Below are positions 31,056-38,978 of a stretch of DNA of 39,137 bases, piece after piece. The translations under genes and the position numbers were made by a program. The stretch lies in contig JAGNBF010000074.1 in NCBI GenBank assembly GCA_018004935.1, forward strand, positions 1 through 39,137, given 5' to 3'. Origin of the DNA: Chloroflexota bacterium (GTDB lineage Bacteria > Chloroflexota > Anaerolineae > Promineifilales > Promineifilaceae). Below the pieces are notes generated by a model. That model saw nothing but the letters and a program-made list of their open reading frames with translations. It made no database searches and was not told where the DNA came from. Numbering within the stretch: position 1 is the first letter of the stretch; each line of letters opens with the position of its first letter.

Positions 31056-31653
31056 TATTTGCTCCTTGTGACAATGGGATGACTGTAGTTAGGCATTAAA
31101 ACTTATAACATAGGAGTTACGGGATCGCTCGAGCCGGTCTCCTGACCGTGCTCATCGTGGCGCGGTGAGGACACTGGTCACAGCGCGTAAGTCCTAAACA
31201 ACAGAATACAACTTGACCAGAGCATTTTTTTGCTTCAGCCGTTGATTATTATAGCTTTAAAAAAAAATAGTAACTATTCAGGGGAAGCGTTCAGTTACCC
31301 CGCCCGGCGGTCAAAAAGCCCAGGCCAGCGGCTTTGTAACCATAGTCGTTTATGACCGGGCAGGTCTGGCGGATGAAACTATACTTACCACGGTCATAAA
31401 GTGACATTTTGTTAGCGGCAACAGATTGGTAGGTTTGGACTGAAGACCCATCCCCCTTCGATCCCAGAGGGAAGGGGGAAGAAACCTACCGGCGCGGTTT
31501 GGCGAGCGGACGTTCGCCAAACCGCGCCGAAAGTAGTTCCCCGCCCCTGGGGGCGGGATTTGTCGAAACCAACCGCCTTCGATAGGCTCAGGCTACGTTT
31601 CCCTCGAAATATTGAGAAGTCACCTTTGTGGGTATAAATGGGCGCGGTAGGAG
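31056..31653. other. Intergenic region of about 600 bases, repeats only
   Basis: No gene. It holds a fragment with GGTCTCCTGACC (31134-31196), the variable-hairpin element copy B (31445-31558), and a partial element with CTTCGATAGGCTCAGGC (31562-31619). Confidence 0.6.
31445..31558 (+). repeat. Variable-hairpin element, copy B
   Basis: Scaffold GACCCATCCCCCTTCGATCC and CCCCGCCCCTGGGGGCGGGA as in copy A, but the central stem is GGCGCGGTTTGGCGAGCG (31491-31508) pairing with 31511-31528 over a two-base loop; one pair is G-T. No outer TIR or target duplication is visible. Confidence 0.8.
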
Positions 31654-34635
31654 TCAGACAACGGTGATGAGCGAGCCGGTTGGGCCTTTGCTTACCTCAA
31701 TACGGTTAGGAAAGGCATCCCTTAGCTCATCAATGTGGGTGATGATCAGGATACGGGTGAAATCTTGTTGAATGGTGTTAATGGCTTCGATAAGACGTTG
31801 CCGACCAGCGGGGTCTTGACTGCCAAAACCTTCGTCTATGACCAGGGTTTGCAGGCGTGCTCCGGAACGTTTGGCTAATAGTTGCGAAAGGGCCAAACGG
31901 AGGGCAAAGTTGACCCGGAACTGTTCTCCCCCGGAGTAGTTTTCGTAGGGTCGTTCTCCGGCACTATCTACGATGATGATGTCCAGGGTTTCACGAAGTG
32001 CTCCTTTACGGCTTTTGAGGGCTTTTTGGGTGTCAAAACTGATGCGCATGTCACCATTGGTGAGGCGGTCGAGGAGCATATTGGCGCGCTCTTCGATGTC
32101 GGGCAGGGCTTGTTCAATGAGAAGCGCCTGAACGCCTTCGCGGCCGCAAGCCTTTTCCAATGTTTTTAGCCGGTTGATAAGCAGACTTTGGGACTCTTTT
32201 GCTACCAATGTTGTTTGGCGTTGTGTTTCTCGTTCCACTAAAACGGCCAGACGGCTTTGCATTACTCCTACTTTGCGATCTGCCTGGGTTTTCTGTTCGC
32301 GCAACAGGTTGACCTCTTTCTCCAGGCGAAACAATTCGGCCTCACTCCCCTGCATGGTGGCGAGGGTATCTTGGGCCGCCTGATATTGTTGTTCTTGCTC
32401 CGCCAGGTGGGTTTCTTGTTCGCTGATTTGCCGTGTGCCTTCGGCCAGCGCTTCATCCAGAGGGTGTGCGGCCGCGGTTGCCTGTCCCAATTCCTGCTGA
32501 CGGGCAGGGGCATGGTTTAGAGCGGTGCGCTGTTGGCGGGTGGTGTCATGGGCCGTGGCGTCATAACCGATAGCGGCCGCGGCCGCGTGCAACTCCTGTA
32601 ACAACACCTGTGCTTCCTGAGCATATGCCCCAGCCAGCAAAGCCTGTTGTACCGCCCCCAATTCCCCCCGCCCTACCTGATGCCAGTCTGTCACCAACCG
32701 GTCAATTTCTCCCAACCGGGCATCTTCGCTGGCTATCTGCCGGGTGAGCGTCTGGCGCTCTTTTTCTAGCCGGGGTCTGGCCTGAACGACTTGTTCCAAC
32801 TGTTTTACTTGTTGGCGTGGTTCAGCTAAAGGCGACTCATCTGCTAATTGCTTTTCCAATTCAGTCAGACGGGCGGCTTCATCCGCTTCCCATTCTTGTA
32901 CCGCCTGGTCAATCTCTTGCAAACGGGCATCCGCAGTAGCCAGACGCTGTTGTTGGGTTTGCTGATCCCGTTCCAGTTTGTCACTTTGTTTGAGAATTTT
33001 GTCCAGATCCGCAATTTCCGCTTCTAGCGTTTTAAGTCGTTTCTGATTTTGGCTGTACTCCTGGCGACCAACCTCATTTTCGGCCGTTAATTCGGCCAGA
33101 ACCGTCTGACGATGGGTTTCACTGAGGGGCTGACCACAAAGTGGACATTCACTACCGGTTTCCTGGCCTAATTTTTCGATGCGTTCATTGTGCTTTTTCC
33201 CCTGTTCTTTGAGTCGTTCCTGCTGACCTTTTAGCGCATCTCGTTCGCCCAGAGCGAGGGAGTAGCGATTGCGTTGGCTGGTTAGAGCGGCTACCTGCGC
33301 CGAAAGTTCGATCAGGTAGGTTCCGGCTTCGGTCTGGTTTTTGCGGACGCCTTCACGTTCTTTGTTTAGGGTATGTATGCGTCGCTGGCGTGTTTGCAGT
33401 TGCCCTACCTCTTGAAGCCACAGTTTGCGTTCGTTTTCCTGGTTTTGCAGGTGGGTGCGAGCGGTCTGTAATGCTTTTTCTTGTTCGGTCAGGGTGACTA
33501 ATTCGGTTTCGACTTCGGTGAGGCGGAGATGCGCCTGAGTACGCTGACGTTGCACGGTTTCGCACTCTGATTGGGCATGTTGAACTCGTTGGGCCTGGGT
33601 TTCTAGCTCCGTCTGGCGTTGGCTCAGGCGGCTTTTTTCTCGTTCAATGGTGAGTTCATGCGGCCGCATCTCCCGTTGTCGGGCATGGTATGCCTCAGCT
33701 TTCATCTGCCAGCTTTGGATGGTGGCTTCGGCCTGTTCCCAGGCGGCGTAATCGGCCAGGATAGTAGCCGATTGGTCAAGGATGCGCTGATAAGATTGGC
33801 GTTGGTTTTGGCGTTGGTTTTGGGCACGGCGCAGATTGTCCAGGATTTGCCGGGTACGGGTCAGACCGGTGTGCAGGTTGGCAACCAGTTGTTTTTGTTG
33901 GCGGGCGGCCTCTTCGGCCCGGCGGAGCTGGCTGAGCAGGGATTCTTTATCACCCAGGCGTCCCTGAATATCGCTAAGTTCGGCCTGAGCCTGAATCAGT
34001 TCTGCTTCACGGCTGGTTTGCTGGCCTAACTCCTCTTCAATTTCGCGCAGGCGGCTTTCGAGCAGGAGCATTTGCCCTTCTTCGCGTTTGCGACGTTCGG
34101 TTACGGCTTCGCGGTAATTGTCCCATTGGCTTACGCCGAGGAGATCGGCCAGGATTTCTTTGCGTTTGTTGGGTGATTTGGTGGTGAATTCGTCGGCTTT
34201 GCCCTGGAGCAAAAAGCTGGCATTGGTGAAAATGTCGTAGTTGAGGCGTAGAAGTTTTTCGATGGCTTCCTGGGTTTCTCGGCTCCGGGCTTCACTGAGG
34301 GTTTTCCAGCCATTATCGGTTTGCAGTTGGAACTCCAGGGCCATAGATTTACCCAGTGGTTTGCGCCGCATGACCCGGTAAATATTGGTGTCCATTTGAA
34401 AAGTGAAGTGGACGGAGGCGGCATCACCACGTGCGGCCGCGATGCGGTTGATGACATCATCATCACTTTTACTCCGGCTTTGACCAAATAAAGCCCAGGT
34501 AATCCCATCCAGGATGGATGATTTGCCCGCCCCATTGAGGCCAGAGATACAAGCCAGATGCAGGCCCTCAAAGTTGAGGGTAGCCGTTTCGCGGTAGGAG
34601 AGAAAATTAGTAAGTTCTAGCTTCAAAGGAATCAT
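31654..34635 (-). CDS. sbcC: SbcC/Rad50-like SMC-family nuclease ATPase
   Basis: A 993-residue ABC-type ATPase that with SbcD (Mre11) processes DNA ends and hairpins. Walker A is SGLNGAGKSS (31-40), then the Q-loop region TNIYRVMRRK and FLLQGKADEFTTKSPNKRKE. Two long coiled coils (about 180-480 and 510-800) flank a zinc hook ECPLCGQPL (Cys497, Cys500). The C-terminal lobe has the signature YENYSGGEQFRVNFALRLAL and Walker B TLVIDEGFGSQD. Domain order and length are those of SbcC/Rad50. The SbcD partner is not in the window. Its minus-strand orientation and 288-base upstream spacer suggest a single-gene transcript. Six GCGGCCGC octamers lie inside, two of them overlapping at 32573-32586. Confidence 0.92.
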   Translation of the reverse strand: MIPLKLELTNFLSYRETATLNFEGLHLACISGLNGAGKSSILDGITWALFGQSRSKSDDDVINRIAAARGDAASVHFTFQMDTNIYRVMRRKPLGKSMALEFQLQTDNGWKTLSEARSRETQEAIEKLLRLNYDIFTNASFLLQGKADEFTTKSPNKRKEILADLLGVSQWDNYREAVTERRKREEGQMLLLESRLREIEEELGQQTSREAELIQAQAELSDIQGRLGDKESLLSQLRRAEEAARQQKQLVANLHTGLTRTRQILDNLRRAQNQRQNQRQSYQRILDQSATILADYAAWEQAEATIQSWQMKAEAYHARQREMRPHELTIEREKSRLSQRQTELETQAQRVQHAQSECETVQRQRTQAHLRLTEVETELVTLTEQEKALQTARTHLQNQENERKLWLQEVGQLQTRQRRIHTLNKEREGVRKNQTEAGTYLIELSAQVAALTSQRNRYSLALGERDALKGQQERLKEQGKKHNERIEKLGQETGSECPLCGQPLSETHRQTVLAELTAENEVGRQEYSQNQKRLKTLEAEIADLDKILKQSDKLERDQQTQQQRLATADARLQEIDQAVQEWEADEAARLTELEKQLADESPLAEPRQQVKQLEQVVQARPRLEKERQTLTRQIASEDARLGEIDRLVTDWHQVGRGELGAVQQALLAGAYAQEAQVLLQELHAAAAAIGYDATAHDTTRQQRTALNHAPARQQELGQATAAAHPLDEALAEGTRQISEQETHLAEQEQQYQAAQDTLATMQGSEAELFRLEKEVNLLREQKTQADRKVGVMQSRLAVLVERETQRQTTLVAKESQSLLINRLKTLEKACGREGVQALLIEQALPDIEERANMLLDRLTNGDMRISFDTQKALKSRKGALRETLDIIIVDSAGERPYENYSGGEQFRVNFALRLALSQLLAKRSGARLQTLVIDEGFGSQDPAGRQRLIEAINTIQQDFTRILIITHIDELRDAFPNRIEVSKGPTGSLITVV

Positions 34636-34657
34636 AATGACTGTTTGTATCTATTCA

Positions 34658-34917
34658 GGGGAGTTCGTTCCCTCTCCCCAAACGGGAGAGGGGAGTTCGT
34701 TCCCTCTCCTGGGGGAGAGGGTTAGGGTGAGGGCGGTACGGCTTACCCTCACCCCCGGCCCCTCTCCCCAAACGGGAGAGGGGAGTTCGTTCCCTCTCCT
34801 GAGGGAGAGGGGTAGGGTGAGGGCGGTACGGCTTACCCTCACCCCCGGCCCCTCTCCCCAAACGAGAGAGGGGAGTTCGTTCCCTCTCCTGGGGGAGAGG
34901 GTTAGGGTGAGGGCTTT
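34658..34917. repeat. 90-base tandem repeat of CCCTCTCCC/GGGAGAGGG units
   Basis: The block CCTCTCCCCAAACGGGAGAG recurs with period 90 (ends at 34680, 34770, 34860), each unit carrying GTTCGTTCCCTCTCCTG and GGGTGAGGGCGGTACGGCTT. The unit is self-complementary, so several alternative hairpins can form. It separates the sbcC start from the VanW-gene stop. Confidence 0.85.
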
Positions 34918-34924
34918 ATAGTTA

Positions 34925-36817
34925 CTATTGTTCATTTTCTTCTTCTGCTGGGGGAACGTAGAGGAAGCTATCTGGATACCCTTCTGTGTTGGGGCCGTAT
35001 TGGTAGACATTTTGCCAGGGGATGTAGTTGCTGACAAAAACATCTTCCAGGATGAGGTCGCCATTATAGTTGTACACCTCGCGGGTAATGGTGACGCGGG
35101 AGCCACCTACCGCCCAATCCACCTGTTCCACCGTACCTTCTGGGATTTCCGGGTTAAATTCATAAATGTCGGGGTTGGCCGGTGTTTCATTTTCGATGAA
35201 AGGTGTGCTCTTCACAATTGATCGGTCCATACTGGTGCTGTAGAACTTTACCGTGAGGGATTGGAACTGCTCGTTGTAATAATTTTCCATGAGCAGGTAA
35301 TGGGGGGTGTTGTTGATGAATTTGAAGTCCACGATGGGGGAGAAGACGGTTGCATCCATGCCTGCGCCTTCGCCGTCGTTGTAGTAACCTACTTGATAAC
35401 CATGTGCCCACCGTTCCACAATGGGGAACCCCGCCCAAAAGGCGGCCTGGAATACGGTGGTGCTGACCTGACAAACACCGCCCCCTACGCCTTTGATGGT
35501 GCGGCCGCCGACAATGATTAGGCCGGTTTCATATCCATCTTCGGCCGAAATGGGGCCGAGGTATTTGTTGAAGGAGAATTCTTCACCTGGAGCGATAACG
35601 ATGCCGTAGAAGTTCGCGGCCGCACGGGCAATATTATGTTTGCGGCTATCAGTTGAACCATAGAACCAGGTGGTACTCTCCGAAACCAGTTCGGTGATAC
35701 CCAATTCTTCACCAGTGGCATTAGAGTTAACCACCGGTACGATCTCTTCCAAAACAAAGGGGATAGAACGATTGGGGGTTGTGACCTGGGCCATGAACTG
35801 GGCAATAGTAGCTTCAATATCCAGGGTGCGGCCGCTGATATGCGGTTCGACCAAAACCAGTTGGCGTGTGCTGTCATTGAAATAAAAGCGGGCACTTACC
35901 GGCTCCCGGTATATGGCTTCTGTGTACTGGCTGAGCCAATGGCGCAAGGCGTTTTCATCTATGGTGACATGGTAACTGGCGGAGCCATTGTTGGTATCCT
36001 GCAAAGCGATACGCAACCAGCCGGTCAATTGCGTCACGTCAATCGTGAGGTTATCTAGATCTACTCCAGCCAATGGTTCTTGCAAATAAAAAGTCATGGG
36101 ACCGCTGATGATCTGTTCGATCTGGCGGGCGGCCTCGGCGGTATCCATTATCTGAGGGGAAAGCTGATGCACTAACAGTTCTAACTCAACATTACGCAGG
36201 TCTGCCAGGGGGTTGAGAAGCCGGGCGCGGGCGTCGTCCACATCCAGGATACGGCCAAACTGGGCTGGGGTGTAGTCTACTTCACTGCCGGTATAGAGCA
36301 GGGTGGCATCTTGGGAAGGTTGATTGATCTGAGCGGCCAGGCTATTAAGGACGGCATCTATCTTTGCTTCATCAAACACAACAACCGGAGCGATGGCTGT
36401 GCCGTAATACCAGGTCTGTAACTGGCTTTGTAGGCTGTTATCTTCACGACCAATGGCATACGCGGCCGCGACCGTTTGGGCTACATCAAAGGTAATACCT
36501 AACTCGGTTGGGGTAAATTCCCACTGTTCGGCACTGCCCGGAATGGTGAAGACAATGGCCTTTTCGCCGGGATAAGGGAATGCGGCCGCGAGCGCGGCCG
36601 CGGCTTCAGCCTCAGTCATCTGCCCTAACTCCTGCCCCCAAACCGTTACCCCGGTATAAATCTTGTTCTCATGCTGTAATTGGTAATTCGTCATTACCCC
36701 GGCCAATAGAACCGTAACAAGAACAAACGCGGTAATAGGAGGTAAGAGGAACCAGCTAATCTTATGGGCTAAAGAGCCAGATGTGGCTGGTTGGGACATC
36801 GTTTCAGTTGCTTGCAT
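34925..36817 (-). CDS. VanW-domain cell-envelope protein
   Basis: A 630-residue membrane-anchored protein. A hydrophobic segment (ISWFLLPPITAFVLVTVLLA, about residues 22-42) anchors it, and the rest is outside. Two related domains of about 110 residues follow (around 60-190 and 200-350; VTVWGQELGQMTEAEAAAAL marks the first), of the YoaR/peptidoglycan-binding-4 type. A C-terminal VanW domain runs from about 380 to 520: HNIARAAANFYGIVIAPGEE, then GGRTIKGVGGGVCQVSTTVF. A final G5-like strand region ends the protein. The family is named after a vancomycin-resistance cluster gene but its reaction is unknown; envelope or wall functions are likely. The ATG at 36817 has AAGGTG six bases ahead. Six GCGGCCGC octamers occur. 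Confidence 0.88.
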   Translation of the reverse strand: MQATETMSQPATSGSLAHKISWFLLPPITAFVLVTVLLAGVMTNYQLQHENKIYTGVTVWGQELGQMTEAEAAAALAAAFPYPGEKAIVFTIPGSAEQWEFTPTELGITFDVAQTVAAAYAIGREDNSLQSQLQTWYYGTAIAPVVVFDEAKIDAVLNSLAAQINQPSQDATLLYTGSEVDYTPAQFGRILDVDDARARLLNPLADLRNVELELLVHQLSPQIMDTAEAARQIEQIISGPMTFYLQEPLAGVDLDNLTIDVTQLTGWLRIALQDTNNGSASYHVTIDENALRHWLSQYTEAIYREPVSARFYFNDSTRQLVLVEPHISGRTLDIEATIAQFMAQVTTPNRSIPFVLEEIVPVVNSNATGEELGITELVSESTTWFYGSTDSRKHNIARAAANFYGIVIAPGEEFSFNKYLGPISAEDGYETGLIIVGGRTIKGVGGGVCQVSTTVFQAAFWAGFPIVERWAHGYQVGYYNDGEGAGMDATVFSPIVDFKFINNTPHYLLMENYYNEQFQSLTVKFYSTSMDRSIVKSTPFIENETPANPDIYEFNPEIPEGTVEQVDWAVGGSRVTITREVYNYNGDLILEDVFVSNYIPWQNVYQYGPNTEGYPDSFLYVPPAEEENEQ

Positions 36818-36906
36818 AAATAACACCTTGTTATGAGATGGGGTTTGGCGTTTTTTGTTTCCACCAGAGAATGCACAACCGGCAAAGGCTGTACTTGCGA
36901 TCTAAC

Positions 36907-37067
36907 AAAGGGTGTGTTTCAAATGAGTTGAATAATTAATTATTGAACTGTTGAATTGTTGAACTGTTAATGAAGCGGTAGACGCTCCTCTCGTTAATCA
37001 TTCAACAATTCACAAATTCACCGATTAATTATTTTCTTCCTCTCAACCGAAATGAAACACACCCTTT
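36907..37067. repeat. Element with 15-bp perfect terminal inverted repeats
   Basis: AAAGGGTGTGTTTCA on the left and TGAAACACACCCTTT on the right are exact inverses. The AT-rich interior has further nested inverted repeats (TTGAATTGTTGAACTGTTAA against TTAATCATTCAACAATTC). Only one copy is seen, and no target duplication is certain. Confidence 0.75.
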
Positions 37068-37090
37068 AACAAATTAATACCGGTATAGAG

Positions 37091-37223
37091 CTTCCCCCAC
37101 CCCTAACCCCACCCCCAGGGGCGGGGAACTTTTTCTCGTGTCATTTTTCGCGGGCGTCTGCCCGCGAAAAATGACACAAATGGGATTTTCTCCCTTCCCG
37201 CTGGGATCGCCGGGGGATGAGTC
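37091..37223 (-). repeat. Variable-hairpin element, copy C
   Basis: In inverse orientation it repeats the scaffold of copies A and B (CACCCCCAGGGGCGGGGAAC and CTCCCTTCCCGCTGGGATCG). Its central stem is another sequence: GTGTCATTTTTCGCGGGC (37138-37155) pairs perfectly with 37160-37177 over a GTCT loop. Confidence 0.8.
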
Positions 37224-37373
37224 TTTCAAAGTCGCGTTATAGGATGTGTTAGGCATAAACACCAGTCACAGTCCTGATTTGATCAGGCTCTTCGCTGGCT
37301 AATTATACCCACCCGGTCAAGGCAAAAAATTAACGTAGGCTCTGAAAATACCCCCCATCTATAACGACAACTT

Positions 37374-37484
37374 GGTTCTTGGGGATTTCGCGGGGCACGT
37401 GCAACCCTTGTGGTTGCCCTACACCAGGCAGGCATAAGGCCAGCCCATACATCTGGTGTCAACTCCCTGAATTCCCAAAGACTC
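37374..37484. repeat. MITE-like element, family 1, copy in inverse orientation
   Basis: Left end GGTTCTTGGGGATTTCGCGG, right end TGTCAACTCCCTGAATTCCC followed by AAAGACTC: the reverse of the other copies. No clear target duplication is seen. Confidence 0.7.
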
Positions 37485-37523
37485 AAGATTTTGGGGCGCG
37501 GTTCAAAAGTCGGCAAATGGGGC

Positions 37524-37609
37524 TTAGGAACTGTCTAAGAATAGCTTCCTGTTTTGCTGTGGCCGGTCTCCTGACCGCGCCACCCAAGTTATTTTTAGAC
37601 GCTTACTTA
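37524..37609 (+). repeat. TIR repeat with CCGGTCTCCTGACCG core
   Basis: TTAGGAACTGTCTAAGAATA on the left and TTATTTTTAGACGCTTACTT on the right, with core GTGGCCGGTCTCCTGACCGC. It is almost identical to 20951-21030 through the core. Confidence 0.75.
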
Positions 37610-37687
37610 GTAGGGGGTGTGGCACTCCCTTTGACCCACTGGAGAAAACGCCCCGCCCCAAGGCAGGGCGGAAGCAATGCGGTTGAC

Positions 37688-38959
37688 TTACTCCGCCTCA
37701 CCCCAAACTCGAAAAAACTCGTCCACAAAGTAGCTGGCAAACGTTGGATCATGGACAACAACAACATTTTCGTCATTGCTATCGTTGGCACTACCGGTGA
37801 AATTAAAGGAACCGAAAATAACGGTTTCCCGATCGAGAATGATGACTTTGTGGTGCATAATGCGCCGATTGCCATCTTGCCGAATTTCCACTGAGGCCAG
37901 ATTTTCTCCGCTCATGATGGTGTAATAGCTAAAATCTTGCTCTGAACCGGTTGTTTCGAAGACACCCTGCACCACCACACCCTGATCGGCGCGTTCTAGC
38001 ATGGCTTCGCCAACATCTTCATGAGTGAAAGAAAAGGCCATAAAGAGAATTTCATTTTGGGCCTGACGAATCAACTCACCAAGCAGAGGGGCAACTTTCG
38101 TTTCCGGGGCAAAGTAATTTTCAACCGACACACCATAGAGATCTAACTGTTCGGCGGGGGTATTTACTTCAGAACGAGGTCCAAAGCCACCGTCGTTGTA
38201 CATCTCGTCCATTTCGGTAGTGTAATTGGCCGCCAATTCGGGAGAGTCAAACCAGACGAGGTTGTTGTTGTTGCAGTAGATATCGTTGGGCATGTAGTTC
38301 ATGGACCCAACCCAGACGTATCGGTTATCAATGACGGTGAATTTATTGTGCATGAAGGCAGAACGATCATCTTCGATAACGCTGATACCATTGCGGCGCA
38401 GGCGGCGGATGCTGGCTTCTCCGATGTAGTCGGTGTCTACGACAACGCGCACGGGGATTCCCCGCTCTTCCAGACCGATCAGGGCTTCAACAATGGGTTC
38501 GGAATCGAGTTCAAACACGGCGATGTCCACACTTTCTTCGGCCAGGCTGATGGTTTCGGCGATGATGCTGTCCAACCCTTCGCCGCGCTCTTCTTCGGGG
38601 GGGCAATCGGCGTCGGTGAAGTAGATGTAGTACCAGTCGGCGTCTTCGCCCGTTTGCTCAAAGGGGATATTGGTGGCGGTGGCTCGTGGCGCACCTGGGG
38701 TGATAGGGGAACGGGGAGTTGTATTATTGTCGCCCCCGTTTCCGGTAAGGATGACACATCCCCCACCCAGGTAAAAGAAGATGATGCCGATGATGCTAAG
38801 CAGGCCGGTGCTATATCTTCTGGCGGGGCCTTTTATTGGGGAGAGGTTGGGAAGGGATGTCGCGGCCGCACGCCCAGATGAAGAACAGGATGTCACAGGT
38901 TTAAATTTGGCCGTACTTTTACCCGCAGAAGGCTGGCGGGATGGCGGTTTCTGGGTCAT
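37688..38959 (-). CDS. Phospholipase D-fold (HKD) protein, membrane-anchored
   Basis: A 423-residue protein with a Ser/Lys-rich N-terminus and one hydrophobic segment (LLSIIGIIFFYLGGGCVILT, about 53-72) that anchors it; the GGGC may be a lipobox. Two HKD motifs follow: MHNKFTVID (His204, Lys206, Asp211) then VGSMN, and MHHKVIILD (His369, Lys371, Asp376) then FGSFNFTGSAND. Two HKD motifs per chain make a complete active site for phosphodiester transfer. The substrate may be phospholipid (cardiolipin synthase-like) or nucleic acid (Nuc-like); the extracytoplasmic position and VGSMNY/FGSFNFT endings fit a nuclease/PLD such as those in exported defence or DNA-uptake factors, but this is open. GAGGAG lies five bases before the ATG. 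Confidence 0.87.
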   Translation of the reverse strand: MTQKPPSRQPSAGKSTAKFKPVTSCSSSGRAAATSLPNLSPIKGPARRYSTGLLSIIGIIFFYLGGGCVILTGNGGDNNTTPRSPITPGAPRATATNIPFEQTGEDADWYYIYFTDADCPPEEERGEGLDSIIAETISLAEESVDIAVFELDSEPIVEALIGLEERGIPVRVVVDTDYIGEASIRRLRRNGISVIEDDRSAFMHNKFTVIDNRYVWVGSMNYMPNDIYCNNNNLVWFDSPELAANYTTEMDEMYNDGGFGPRSEVNTPAEQLDLYGVSVENYFAPETKVAPLLGELIRQAQNEILFMAFSFTHEDVGEAMLERADQGVVVQGVFETTGSEQDFSYYTIMSGENLASVEIRQDGNRRIMHHKVIILDRETVIFGSFNFTGSANDSNDENVVVVHDPTFASYFVDEFFRVWGEAE

Positions 38960-38978
38960 GGGGTCTCCTCGTAGGAAC

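Larger units (their letters stand above)
36818..37687. other. Intergenic region of 870 bases, four repeat elements
   Basis: No gene. It contains a 161-base element with 15-bp inverted ends (36907-37067), variable-hairpin copy C (37091-37223), a family-1 MITE-like copy (37374-37484) and a TIR repeat (37524-37609). Open frames on both strands here are repeat-derived. Confidence 0.65.
814..38869. repeat. Highly iterated palindrome GCGGCCGC, 56 occurrences
   Basis: Hand count of start positions: 814, 1129, 1183, 1399, 2921, 3442, 3694, 5285, 5450, 5903, 7079, 7659, 7851, 8154, 8890, 8957, 9057, 10251, 11541, 13800, 15082, 16190, 16284, 18232, 18643, 19458, 19590, 19774, 19879, 20389, 21079, 21722, 21800, 22553, 24012, 24725, 25052, 26158, 27129, 27337, 29097, 29401, 29866, 32140, 32468, 32573, 32579, 33660, 34433, 35501, 35616, 35828, 36462, 36582, 36594, 38862. 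Many are extended to CGCGGCCGCG. All three reading frames are used: Ala-Ala-Ala, Arg-Gly-Arg and Arg-Pro. Fifty-two lie in intact genes, three in gene remnants, one between genes. Confidence 0.93.

Noticed and set aside
34658-34917. Possible CRISPR array
   Set aside because: Units are contiguous 90-base tandem copies without unique spacers, and no cas gene is present.
37379-37894. 171-codon open frame on the plus strand
   Set aside because: It crosses two repeat elements and then the antisense of the PLD-fold gene; no family motif or ribosome binding site.
814-38869. GCGGCCGC octamers as cloning or linker artefacts
   Set aside because: They are in frame within conserved genes at plausible residues, many extended to CGCGGCCGCG, and too frequent for vector linkers.
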